Virus record (IMG/VR): IMGVR_UViG_3300025410_000039 | Coordinates: 1 to 40,584 of that record | Source of the DNA: a virus | DNA: 40,584 bases | Reading direction: 5' to 3' (one strand) | Part shown: one piece after another, positions 30,277 to 37,571 of the stretch | How positions within the stretch are numbered: position 1 is the stretch's first letter | How the letters are laid out: each line of letters starts with the position of its first letter | Notes under the pieces: model-generated | Seen by the model: the letters and a program-made list of their open reading frames with translations, nothing else | Databases searched by the model: none | What the model was told of the DNA's origin: nothing | Program-made: the position numbers and the translations under genes

Positions 30277-31646
30277 GTGAGATTATCTTGCCCCATAAGT
30301 GGGAGCCGCGCGATTACCAACTTCCGATGTGGGAATATATGGAAGGACAGAAAGAAGGTAAGAGGGGTGTTTGCGTTTGGCACAGACGGTCTGGTAAAGA
30401 TGTTACTGCAATTAACATTGTCTCAGTGAAGTCGCAAGAACGTGTGGGGTTATATTGGCACTTGCTTCCCACGTATAAGCAGGGACGTGCCATCGTGTGG
30501 AATGGTTTCACTCGTGATGGTAGAAGTTTCTTAGACCACTTTCACCCTGACTTGGTGGAGAGTAAGAACTCCACGGAAATGCGGATTACATTTAAGAATG
30601 GGAGCCAATACCAAGTTGTTGGGACAGACGATATTAACTCACTGGTCGGAACCAACCCAATCGGATGTATATTCTCAGAATATAGTTTACACGATCCCGC
30701 CGCCTGGGAGTATATCCGACCAATTCTCGCAGAGAATGGTGGATGGGCATTGTTCATTTACACCGCTCGTGGACGTAATCATGGATATACCCTCCTGGAA
30801 ATGTCCAAGCGGAATCCAAAGTGGTTCAGTCAGGTTTTAGTTGCTGGTGATAATGGCACACATCGTGCAGATGGGACCCCAGTTTTCAGTGATGCTCAAA
30901 TACAAGAAGAGCGGGATTCTGGTATGCCTGAGGAAATGGTGCAACAGGAATACTTCTGCTCGTTCGATTCTCCATTTGTTGGAAGTTACTATGGTCCCCA
31001 GATGTTAAATCTGGAGAAAAACGGGCATATTTTAGATGACATTCCTTATGACCCAAAAATCCCCGTTGAGACTTGGTGGGACCTAGGAATGGACGATTCC
31101 ACGACAATTTGGTTTGTCCAACGTTATGGAATGGAAATTCGGGTGATTGATTACTATGAAAACTCCGGTGAGGGATTGCAACACTACGCCAAAGCCCTTA
31201 CCGGACAACTCAGTGAGGAATCACATCGAGCCGATTACTTTTACAGTAAACATATTGGACCGCACGACATTGAGGTCCGTGAGCTTGGAACTGGTAAGTC
31301 TAGACGGGAAGTCGCCAGAGGACTGGGAATTAAATTTACTGTTGGGAAACGTCACGAGGTTATAGACGGCATAGAAGCCGTCAGGTCCCTGTTACCCACA
31401 TGTTATTTCTCCAAGCGCCGGTGCATGAGGGGCATCGAGGCTTTACGCCAGTATCGTAAGTCCTATGATGAGAACAACAAGGTGTTTCGTAATTCGCCAT
31501 TGCATGACTGGACGAGTCATGGGGCAGATGCTTTTCGCATCGGGACAATGGAATTAAAATCCCGTCCAAAGTTTGGGAATTCAGTCCCACAAGAAAGAGC
31601 TGTTGATGACCACAACTATATGGGATACAGTAACACGGCTGTATGA
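30273..31646 (+). CDS. Terminase large subunit
   Basis: 457 residues. The ATPase has VCVWHRRSGKDVTA (Walker A-type, about 33-46) and GCIFSEYSLHDP (Walker B region ending in Glu), then an IYTARGRNHG coupling motif. The nuclease domain has WWDLGMDDSTTIWF (first Asp) and a late HDWTSHGADAFRIG (last Asp). It cuts concatemeric DNA and pumps it into the prohead. GGAGG lies ten bases before the ATG. The protein is fairly short for the family but has both domains. The 3' end overlaps the next gene by 41 bp. Confidence 0.93.
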   Translation: MSEIILPHKWEPRDYQLPMWEYMEGQKEGKRGVCVWHRRSGKDVTAINIVSVKSQERVGLYWHLLPTYKQGRAIVWNGFTRDGRSFLDHFHPDLVESKNSTEMRITFKNGSQYQVVGTDDINSLVGTNPIGCIFSEYSLHDPAAWEYIRPILAENGGWALFIYTARGRNHGYTLLEMSKRNPKWFSQVLVAGDNGTHRADGTPVFSDAQIQEERDSGMPEEMVQQEYFCSFDSPFVGSYYGPQMLNLEKNGHILDDIPYDPKIPVETWWDLGMDDSTTIWFVQRYGMEIRVIDYYENSGEGLQHYAKALTGQLSEESHRADYFYSKHIGPHDIEVRELGTGKSRREVARGLGIKFTVGKRHEVIDGIEAVRSLLPTCYFSKRRCMRGIEALRQYRKSYDENNKVFRNSPLHDWTSHGADAFRIGTMELKSRPKFGNSVPQERAVDDHNYMGYSNTAV

Positions 31647-31920
31647 AAACACGACGCGTTCCTTCGAAGACGACCTTGAAAAATGCTTCAAGGAAGGATA
31701 CGTTTTTAGTGGTCCTGGCTATTTTCTTATGGGTTATCCTGTGGAAAATCGCGGTTGGTTTGTCCTCGTGGGTGTTGGCGAATTGGGAAAACTTATCTCC
31801 CTCATGCCGTATGATTTACCTTATGTTGGGTTTTCTCGTGACCCAAGTGGTGGGGGCAAGGTTAAGTGGTATTTAACAAGTAAACTTAAACAACATTATG
31901 AAAATCAAGTTAAACCGTAA
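31606..31920 (+). CDS. Hypothetical protein overlapping terminase
   Basis: 104 residues from the ATG at 31606; an upstream reading lies wholly inside terminase and is discarded. It contains WDTVTRLYENTTRSFEDDLE, GYVFSGPGYFLMGYPVEN, and GWFVLVGVGELGKLISLMP. The layout (helix, then a beta sheet with aromatic strands) is reminiscent of the small GNAT-like gp13-type phage proteins, but no acetyl-CoA motif is evident. It may be an assembly factor. The 41-bp overlap with terminase is large. Confidence 0.5.
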   Translation: MTTTIWDTVTRLYENTTRSFEDDLEKCFKEGYVFSGPGYFLMGYPVENRGWFVLVGVGELGKLISLMPYDLPYVGFSRDPSGGGKVKWYLTSKLKQHYENQVKP

Positions 31921-32122
31921 ATGGTCTGAAGGTGGTTTTGGCGGCGGTGGTCCTTCTAATTCTCCACTTCCTCCACCTCCTCCGCCGTCTAAAGGACAAG
32001 CTGCCAAGAACATTCTTGGTGAAGCCCCGAGCAAACCCAAGGTTGGTTTCAGTGACACAATCCTGGGAAACAACAGTGCCTCAACTGCTCAAGGCGCAAA
32101 GAAAACTTTACTTGGAGAATAA
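31898..32122 (+). CDS. Small Gly/Pro-rich protein before portal
   Basis: 74 residues: basic start (MKIKLNRKW), Gly run (GGFGGGG), Pro run (PLPPPPPPSK), then two copies of an NILGEAPSK / TILGNN / TLLGE type motif. Small proteins with polyproline and repeated (K)xxLG motifs recur just upstream of the portal gene in podoviruses; function unknown, possibly a virion or portal accessory. It overlaps the preceding gene by 23 bp. Confidence 0.55.
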   Translation: MKIKLNRKWSEGGFGGGGPSNSPLPPPPPPSKGQAAKNILGEAPSKPKVGFSDTILGNNSASTAQGAKKTLLGE

Positions 32123-32125
32123 CAT

Positions 32126-33760
32126 ATGACTGACAAGACCGCAGATTTTGTTGTTGGACGCTTCGATAAGATGCGGTCCATCCGTGCTCCATTTGAAACC
32201 GATTGGCAAGATGTTCGTTACTTCATCAGGCCTATCACCCAGTATGCGTCCTTCGCGCCGCAGTTACAATTCTACACAGTGATGCCTGAAACGTGCTATG
32301 ACGGCACGGCTCCGAACGCACTTGAAGAACTGGCAAGTGCGCTTCACTCTTACCTGAGTAATCCGGCTGAACGCTGGTTTGAACTTCAGGTTGAAGGTCA
32401 GAACTCCTGGGACCAAGACCTAGTAGTTGTTCAGTGGTTGCAAACTGCTTCCGACATCATCTATTCGCATTACCAACGCGAAGGTGCAATGTTGAATCTT
32501 GCACTGCATGAAACTTATATGGATATTGGTTCATTCGGAACCTGTGTCTTGAATCAAGAGTGGGATGACGATGCAGACGGATTACTGTTTGCTGCACGTC
32601 CACTGCAAACCTGTTACTTCACTGAAAACTCAAAGGGCAAAATTGACACAGTGTGTCGATACTTCTCCTGGTCCATTCGCCAACTCAAGCAGGAGTTTGG
32701 TCAACTTCCTGAAGGTGTGATGAAGTTTGCTGATGATGAGGATAAGTTAATTGATGTGGTTCACTGGGTTGGACCACGTAAAGATCGTAATACAAAGAAG
32801 TTGGATTCGAAAAACAAACATTTTGCATCCGTGTGGGTAAGTCTTTCTACTCATGAAACGCTTCTTGAATCTGGGTATGACAGTTTTCCATATGCTGTTG
32901 CACGCTGGACTAAACTTGCTGGTGAGGTTTATGGACGTAGTCCTGCGAAGAAGTGCTTGCCTGACATCAAGATGCTGAATCAGATGGAACGCACCATCCT
33001 GAAGGCTGGTCAGAAACAAGTTGACCCGCCTTTGATTCTGCGTAATGATGCCTTCATGCTTCCGATTAAGACAGCACCAGGTTCGCTAATTTTTAAAGAA
33101 GATGAAGAAGCTCAAATAACTCCATTGGAAACCAAGGGGAATCTCCCATGGGGTGAAGAAAAAGCTGACCAGAAGCGCAAGTTCATTCAACAGTGTTTCT
33201 ATTCCGATTGGATTCGAATGGAAAAGGAAAATGTTGAAATGACTGCTTACGAAGTTCAAGACCGCCGCGATGAGAAACTTCGTTTGCTTGCACCCATCTT
33301 CGGACGTCTTGTGAGTGAGTTGCATGGACCGATGATTGCACGTTCATATGACTTGCTTAACCGTCATGGTAAAATACCCAAAGCCCCTGGAATCATGGCC
33401 AAGTCGAAACTGAAGATTGGGTATCTCAGTCCTGCTGCCCAGGCGCAGTCAAGCAGTAAAGCATTGACGATTTCACGATTCCTCAATGACCTTACTCCTC
33501 TTGCACAGGTTAATCCCGATGTGTTTGATGCAATTGACCTTGACAAGGCAGTTCAGGTTTACAGTCATGCTCGTGGTATTCCTGCAATCATTTTGCGCAG
33601 TCCAGATGACCTTGCTAAGTTACGTGACCAAAAACAGAAACAACAGCAGATGGCACAAGCTGCACAAACAGCTGAACCAATCAGTAAGAGTATTAAGAAT
33701 CTTGCTGATGCTACTGCGAAATCACCTCGTAGTAATCTTCAAAACATATTACCAGGATAA
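32126..33760 (+). CDS. Portal protein (head-tail connector, T7 gp8-like)
   Basis: 544 residues. The N-terminus matches podoviral head-to-tail connecting proteins: FETDWQDVRYFIRPI, CYDGTAPNALEELASALHSY, SNPAERWFELQV. Later YGRSPAKKCLPDIKMLNQME and ENVEMTAYEVQDRRDEKLR are the usual wing/stem segments (T7-like ..GRSP....L.D...LN.. and ..TA.EV..R..E..). The Gln-rich tail (DQKQKQQQMAQAAQ) is typical. It forms the dodecameric DNA entry channel. Start follows GGAG nine bases upstream. Confidence 0.92.
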   Translation: MTDKTADFVVGRFDKMRSIRAPFETDWQDVRYFIRPITQYASFAPQLQFYTVMPETCYDGTAPNALEELASALHSYLSNPAERWFELQVEGQNSWDQDLVVVQWLQTASDIIYSHYQREGAMLNLALHETYMDIGSFGTCVLNQEWDDDADGLLFAARPLQTCYFTENSKGKIDTVCRYFSWSIRQLKQEFGQLPEGVMKFADDEDKLIDVVHWVGPRKDRNTKKLDSKNKHFASVWVSLSTHETLLESGYDSFPYAVARWTKLAGEVYGRSPAKKCLPDIKMLNQMERTILKAGQKQVDPPLILRNDAFMLPIKTAPGSLIFKEDEEAQITPLETKGNLPWGEEKADQKRKFIQQCFYSDWIRMEKENVEMTAYEVQDRRDEKLRLLAPIFGRLVSELHGPMIARSYDLLNRHGKIPKAPGIMAKSKLKIGYLSPAAQAQSSSKALTISRFLNDLTPLAQVNPDVFDAIDLDKAVQVYSHARGIPAIILRSPDDLAKLRDQKQKQQQMAQAAQTAEPISKSIKNLADATAKSPRSNLQNILPG

Positions 33761-33763
33761 TAT

Positions 33764-34048
33764 ATGGCAGACATTGTAGAAAAGTTTGACCAGATGCGGG
33801 AAGGTCTGATGCTGAAATTACGCATCAGACGTTCATATGCAACTGTGTTTTCCACTGATGAAGGTAAAACGGTTTTAAAGCATATCCTTAATGCTGCTTA
33901 TGTAGGTAAATCCACTTTTGTTGCGGGAGACCCCGAACAAACCATGCTGAATGAAGGCAGTCGCCGGTTGGCACTGTCGATACTTCGCTTGGCAACAGAC
34001 AACAATGATGAACAAATACGGTTAATTGAAGAACAACTAAAACTATGA
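33764..34048 (+). CDS. Bbp19-like small phage protein
   Basis: 94 residues. The pattern YATVFSTDEGKTVLKHILNA, then STFVAGDPEQTMLNEGSRRL and ALSILRLA matches the small Bbp19-type domain found next to portal genes (F.s.eGk.VL..L.. then ..Dp..t...eG.R.l.l.I...). It is probably a head or connector accessory. AGGA precedes the ATG, and the stop overlaps the scaffold start by ATGA. Confidence 0.65.
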   Translation: MADIVEKFDQMREGLMLKLRIRRSYATVFSTDEGKTVLKHILNAAYVGKSTFVAGDPEQTMLNEGSRRLALSILRLATDNNDEQIRLIEEQLKL

Positions 34049-34932
34049 ACAAGTATACCCGCAGAATCCTGCTTGACCCCGCTAGCATAAATGGTGGCGG
34101 TGGGACAACTCCGCCGGCTGGAACTCCGCCTCCAGGAGGAACACCTCCACTTAACGACTTTGTAAAGTCACTTCCTGCAGATTTGCAGAGTGAAAAGTCG
34201 TTACATAATATGGACAGTTCTGCGACACTGGCCAAGAGCTACATTCATGCTCAAAAAATGATTGGTGCAAAACGGTTACCTGCTCCCGAACCAACATGGG
34301 GCGATAAGGAATGGGGAACCTTTTATGACGAAGTCGGTCGTCCGAAGACGGCCGGTGATTACCAACCACCGAAGATTGAGGGCGTGGAAATCAAAACTGA
34401 TGACCCGCGTTGGAAGCAAACTGCTCAGGCACTGCATGATGCTGGTCTTACTCAGAAACAAGCTGAGAAGGTTCTTACTCGCTACTGGAACGACCAGGTT
34501 GAAGTTCAGAAACTCCAGCAAACCACAGTTGAACAGCAACGACTACAAGCTGAAGCAGCCCTTAAAACCGAATGGGGTGATAAGTATGATGTCAATATCA
34601 ACATCGCTAAATCTGTTGTTGCCAAGTTCGGAACTGACGATTTGATGACTTACATCAATGAGAAAGGTGGTAATGACCCCCGACTCATTAAAACACTTGC
34701 CAAAATTGGTGAAGCCATGTTGGAAGATAAGTCGCGTGGTGGAAGTGCTGCTGAAGGTTTGCAGGTCACTGATGCTACTCGTGCAACCCAAGAAATCAAT
34801 CGCCTGAAGATTGACAAGGACTTCCAACTGGCAATGACAAAGAAAGACCACCCCGGTCATAAGGCTGCCGTTCAGCAGTGGTTGAATCTTCACAAGATTA
34901 CTTCTCCTGGTAAGCAAGTTGAAGCGCAGTAA
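34045..34932 (+). CDS. Scaffolding protein (capsid assembly)
   Basis: 295 residues. After a Gly/Pro linker (GGGGTTPPAGTPPPGGTPP), it has an acidic, helical central region including AQKMIGAKRLPAP, DEVGRPKTAGDYQPP, LHDAGLTQKQAEKVLTRYWN, and a coiled coil with WGDKYDVNINIAKSVVAKFG. The order IGAK...P..., then GRP...Y..P, then L...GLT..QA is typical of podoviral scaffold proteins immediately before the major capsid gene. It guides capsid assembly and is absent from mature heads. Followed by a terminator/promoter region. Confidence 0.85.
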   Translation: MNKYTRRILLDPASINGGGGTTPPAGTPPPGGTPPLNDFVKSLPADLQSEKSLHNMDSSATLAKSYIHAQKMIGAKRLPAPEPTWGDKEWGTFYDEVGRPKTAGDYQPPKIEGVEIKTDDPRWKQTAQALHDAGLTQKQAEKVLTRYWNDQVEVQKLQQTTVEQQRLQAEAALKTEWGDKYDVNINIAKSVVAKFGTDDLMTYINEKGGNDPRLIKTLAKIGEAMLEDKSRGGSAAEGLQVTDATRATQEINRLKIDKDFQLAMTKKDHPGHKAAVQQWLNLHKITSPGKQVEAQ

Positions 34933-34951
34933 TCGGGACTTAATTATCCCG

Positions 34952-34981
34952 CACCTTGGGTGTTTACATCCAAGGTGTTTT
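34952..34981 (+). terminator. Stem-loop with T-run after scaffold gene, nested with capsid promoter
   Basis: Perfect 8-bp stem CACCTTGG (34952-34959) / CCAAGGTG (34970-34977) with a 10-nt loop GTGTTTACAT, then TTTT. It has the form of a Rho-independent terminator or attenuator for read-through from the portal-scaffold genes. A second small inverted repeat CGGGA/TCCCG (34934-34951) precedes it. Confidence 0.6.
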
Positions 34982-34991
34982 AGTTTATAGT
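34963..34991 (+). promoter_or_regulatory. Sigma70-type promoter for the capsid operon
   Basis: TTTACA at 34963-34968, 17-bp spacer, TATAGT at 34986-34991. The -35 box sits in the loop of a hairpin (34952-34977). ATTATCCCG lies 11 bp upstream (34943-34951). The predicted start near 34998 gives a 133-nt leader before the capsid ATG. Confidence 0.75.
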
Positions 34992-34997
34992 GTAATT

Positions 34998-35130
34998 ACG
35001 TTTGGGACAACTAGATACGTCTAGTCCCAATGATGGTGATAAGTTCACTCAGCCATGCGTGCTGAATAACGCTAGGTGGAATCCTTTCGAGGACAACTCA
35101 GCCGACCGACAGTTTAACACACTCTCTGTT
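34998..35130 (+). promoter_or_regulatory. Structured 5' leader of the capsid mRNA
   Basis: About 133 nt between predicted transcription start and the capsid ATG. The 5' end folds as TTGGGA (35002-35007) + CTAGA (35011-35015), loop TACG, TCTAG + TCCCAA (35020-35030): 11 pairs with a 3-nt bulge. A further stem TCCT-TTCG-AGGA lies at 35082-35093, and CAGC..GCTG around 35050-35064. No Shine-Dalgarno site precedes the ATG. A 5' stability hairpin or a regulatory RNA are both possible. Confidence 0.45.
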
Positions 35131-36027
35131 ATGAGTTTTTCAATTGATACCGCGCTGGTGAATGCTTACCGCGCAAACATTGAGATTCAGTTCCAGCAGA
35201 TGGGTTCTCGCTTCCGCCCCCGCGTTCGCGTTGAATCTCAGCATGCTGAATATGAATTCTATGACCGCATCGGTCCGGTTGATGCTGTTGAAGTGGTAAA
35301 CCGGCACTCCGACACTCCGCTCGTTTCTACGCCGCATGACCGCCGTCGTGTTGGTCTTCGTGCATTTGATTGGGCGGATCTGATCGATAATTGGGACCGT
35401 ATCCGCATGTTGGCCGATCCCACCAGTCCGTATGTGACGAACGCTGTTTACAGCCTCGGCCGCGCGATGGATGACACTGTCATTCAAGCAGCGTTTGGAA
35501 CTGCGTATGCTGGTGTGAACGGTTCGACCAGCGTGGCGTTTCCCAGTTCGTCCATCATTGCGGTGAACTACGTTGAATCTGGCACTGCTGCCAATTCCAA
35601 CCTAACCATTGGGAAGTTGCGGAATATCCGCTACCTCTTGAACAAAGCTGAAGCAACCACTGATATGGAAGCGGACCTCACGATTGTCGTGGACCCCTCC
35701 CAAATCCAGGCGCTGTTGCGTCAGACTGAAGTCACCAACTCGGATTACAACACCGTCAAGGCGTTGGTGTCCGGTGAGGTTGACGAGTTCATGGGCTTCA
35801 AGTTCGTCATCAGTAACCGTTTGCAAACCAATGCGAGTGGTTACCGTCAATGTATCGCGTTCGAACGCCAAGGCTTGCTCCTCGCTATCGGTGAGGAAAT
35901 CAAGGTCGACGTTGGTCCTCGTCGCGATAAACGCAACTCAATCCAGGTCTATGTGTCTGGTATGTTCAACGCTACCCGTATGTGGGAAGCGAAGGTCTAC
36001 CAGGTTCTGTGCGACGAAACCAAATAA
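35131..36027 (+). CDS. Major capsid protein
   Basis: 298 residues from the ATG at 35131 (MSFSIDTALVNAYRANIEI). The pattern RVRVESQHAEYEFYDRIGP, then NRHSDTPLVSTPHDRRRVGL, and IDNWDRIRMLADPTSPYVTN is diagnostic of the HK97-fold capsid family of podoviruses with HSDTPL..TPH.RRRV. A TTG at 35002 would add 43 residues, but it sits in a hairpin directly at the predicted transcript start, so I prefer the ATG. No Shine-Dalgarno site is visible before this ATG, unusual for the most abundant protein; a structured 133-nt leader precedes it. GC-rich codons differ from neighbours, as in highly expressed genes. Confidence 0.92.
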   Translation: MSFSIDTALVNAYRANIEIQFQQMGSRFRPRVRVESQHAEYEFYDRIGPVDAVEVVNRHSDTPLVSTPHDRRRVGLRAFDWADLIDNWDRIRMLADPTSPYVTNAVYSLGRAMDDTVIQAAFGTAYAGVNGSTSVAFPSSSIIAVNYVESGTAANSNLTIGKLRNIRYLLNKAEATTDMEADLTIVVDPSQIQALLRQTEVTNSDYNTVKALVSGEVDEFMGFKFVISNRLQTNASGYRQCIAFERQGLLLAIGEEIKVDVGPRRDKRNSIQVYVSGMFNATRMWEAKVYQVLCDETK

Positions 36028-36035
36028 GGTGACGT

Positions 36036-36314
36036 ATGGCTGAAGCAGCTCCGCAATATTCGGTCCGCATCACACTGGAAAAGATTAGTCGTGGGAACAT
36101 TGAAAACCTCAATGCCCCGATGCAATCTGTGGGTAATGGTGTTACGATTCTGACGTCTTCGGGCGCCTTGAACTTGGACTCCCCCACCCAGTGCAATGTG
36201 GAAATTAACGATGCGCAGGTGACTGGTTTGTTGGGCTACCTTGGGTTGCTCAATGCCAACATCGACACATCAGCAATCGAAACCGCTGTTGCTACGCTTG
36301 TCGCAGCCAGCTAA
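36036..36314 (+). CDS. Small head protein, unknown role
   Basis: 92 residues: VRITLEKISRGNIENLNAPM, GNGVTILTSSGALNLDSP, and an Ala/Thr-rich end (ETAVATLVAAS). It starts after AAGGTGA and lies between the capsid gene and another head-type protein in an operon with high codon optimisation. A capsid-associated or decoration role is plausible. No family recognised. Confidence 0.5.
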   Translation: MAEAAPQYSVRITLEKISRGNIENLNAPMQSVGNGVTILTSSGALNLDSPTQCNVEINDAQVTGLLGYLGLLNANIDTSAIETAVATLVAAS

Positions 36315-36331
36315 CCTGAAAGGAAAAACAT

Positions 36332-36853
36332 ATGGCAACTACAGTTATTACAAACTACTCGACCGAGTTGAACCAGGGTCCTCCTGGTAACCCGAACGTG
36401 TATGCTCCATTGCGTCCAAACCAGTTGAGCGGAAAGGTGCGCGTTGCGACGTTTACCTATACTGCTAACGGAGACCAAAACATCAATAACGCCCTGGCAA
36501 TGCTTCCGTCTGGTGCTCGTATTCTGAGTCTCAAGTGGACTCCGAGTGCGTCACTTGGAAGTGCTACGGTGTCGTTCGGTCTGGCTGGCAAGTCCGGCAC
36601 GATTGGACAAATTGATGATGGCACTGGCGCGGACACGGCCGCCCTGGGAACCACTGTCGCTGACGACACTGCGTTCTTTGGTGCCCTTGCTACGAATACC
36701 ACGGCAAATGTGTTCGTTGAGCAAGTCACTGGTGCAGCCAAAGCCTGGTTGTATCAGACTGCGAAACAGGTGTATCTGACGTTCAGTGTCTCGAACACTG
36801 CTGCCTTGACGACGCAAGTCATCAAGGGTTACATCACCTATATCGTTGATTAA
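36332..36853 (+). CDS. Beta-rich head/decoration-type protein
   Basis: 173 residues, Thr/Ala/Gly-rich and predicted beta: NQLSGKVRVATFTYTANGDQ, then ALAMLPSGARILSLKWTPSA, SATVSFGLAGKSGTIG. Proteins with an N-terminal LSGK(V/I).VA...Y.A.. and (L)PSGA.I...K pattern commonly follow major capsid genes and are virion components. AAGGA lies upstream of the ATG. A strong terminator follows its stop codon at 36867-36901, so it closes the high-expression capsid unit. Confidence 0.6.
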   Translation: MATTVITNYSTELNQGPPGNPNVYAPLRPNQLSGKVRVATFTYTANGDQNINNALAMLPSGARILSLKWTPSASLGSATVSFGLAGKSGTIGQIDDGTGADTAALGTTVADDTAFFGALATNTTANVFVEQVTGAAKAWLYQTAKQVYLTFSVSNTAALTTQVIKGYITYIVD

Positions 36854-36866
36854 GTTGGTGGTTGGG

Positions 36867-36901
36867 CGCGGGAGGGTGGTTCCTCCATCCTCCCGCGTTT
36901 T
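36867..36901 (+). terminator. Strong Rho-independent terminator after head genes
   Basis: A 13-bp GC-rich stem: CGCGGGAGGGTGG (36867-36879) with CCATCCTCCCGCG (36885-36897), one G-T pair, 5-nt loop, then TTTT. The tail tubular A ATG follows four bases later, so tail genes depend on read-through or another promoter. Confidence 0.85.
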
Positions 36902-36905
36902 ATTT

Positions 36906-37571
36906 ATGCCTGAAGGCGAACAAACATTTACTGTGGCAGCATTGCCAATTGCAAATAGTGCCCTCACACTTGTGGGCACTCGTCTTATTTCTACGGTTAA
37001 TGATGCATCAAAGGAATGCGTGTTGGTTAAACTGAATTGGGATACGTATCGTCGTTCAGTTCTTCGTGATGGTCTTTGGAAGTTTGCTAAAGAAGCAAAA
37101 CAGCTTCAGGCAGATTCCACATATCAAGCATCTTTCGGATATACTACACGGTATCCACTTCCTGCTGATTTCATTCGGTTGGTGAACTTCAATGATTTGA
37201 AGGGAAATTCTGATGGACCTGATTCTCCATACAGAATAATGAATGGTTACATATACACCAACATGAGTTATGCGAATCTGGTTTACATTGCTGATGTTAC
37301 AGATGTAAGCCAATACGACCCCCTGTTTTGTGAAGCACTGTCAACTCACATTGCGGCTAAGATTTGTAACTCACTTACAGGTTCACCTGGTGGTGCTGAT
37401 GCCTTAGAAAAGGCATATAAAGTTGCCATGCAGAAAGCTCGTTTTGTTGATTCCGTCGAAGACCCCTCGCCACAGCTCGACGTGGACACTTGGTTGCAGT
37501 CACGTGTTGGTATTCCGGGGTTATTTCGCGATCCGCAATTTCCAGCTGATACAACACCTGACTTTCCGTGA
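36906..37571 (+). CDS. Tail tubular protein A (T7 gp11-like)
   Basis: 221 residues from the ATG at 36906. Features typical of the family: VLVKLNWDTYRRSVLRDGLW near the N-terminus, FGYTTRYPLPADFIRLVNFN, then YANLVYIADVTDVSQYDPLF and FCEALSTHIAAKI. These match the gatekeeper ring protein linking portal and tail (..W...R...L....W.FA.. then YQ.Y.LP.D..R...). The ATG lies only four bases after the terminator T-run, with no ribosome binding site. The stop overlaps the next start (GTGA). Confidence 0.88.
   Translation: MPEGEQTFTVAALPIANSALTLVGTRLISTVNDASKECVLVKLNWDTYRRSVLRDGLWKFAKEAKQLQADSTYQASFGYTTRYPLPADFIRLVNFNDLKGNSDGPDSPYRIMNGYIYTNMSYANLVYIADVTDVSQYDPLFCEALSTHIAAKICNSLTGSPGGADALEKAYKVAMQKARFVDSVEDPSPQLDVDTWLQSRVGIPGLFRDPQFPADTTPDFP

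Noticed and set aside
35002-35130. N-terminal extension of the capsid protein from TTG at 35002
   Set aside because: The TTG lies about four bases after the predicted transcript start, inside a stable hairpin. The family-like N-terminus begins at the ATG at 35131. Not fully excluded.
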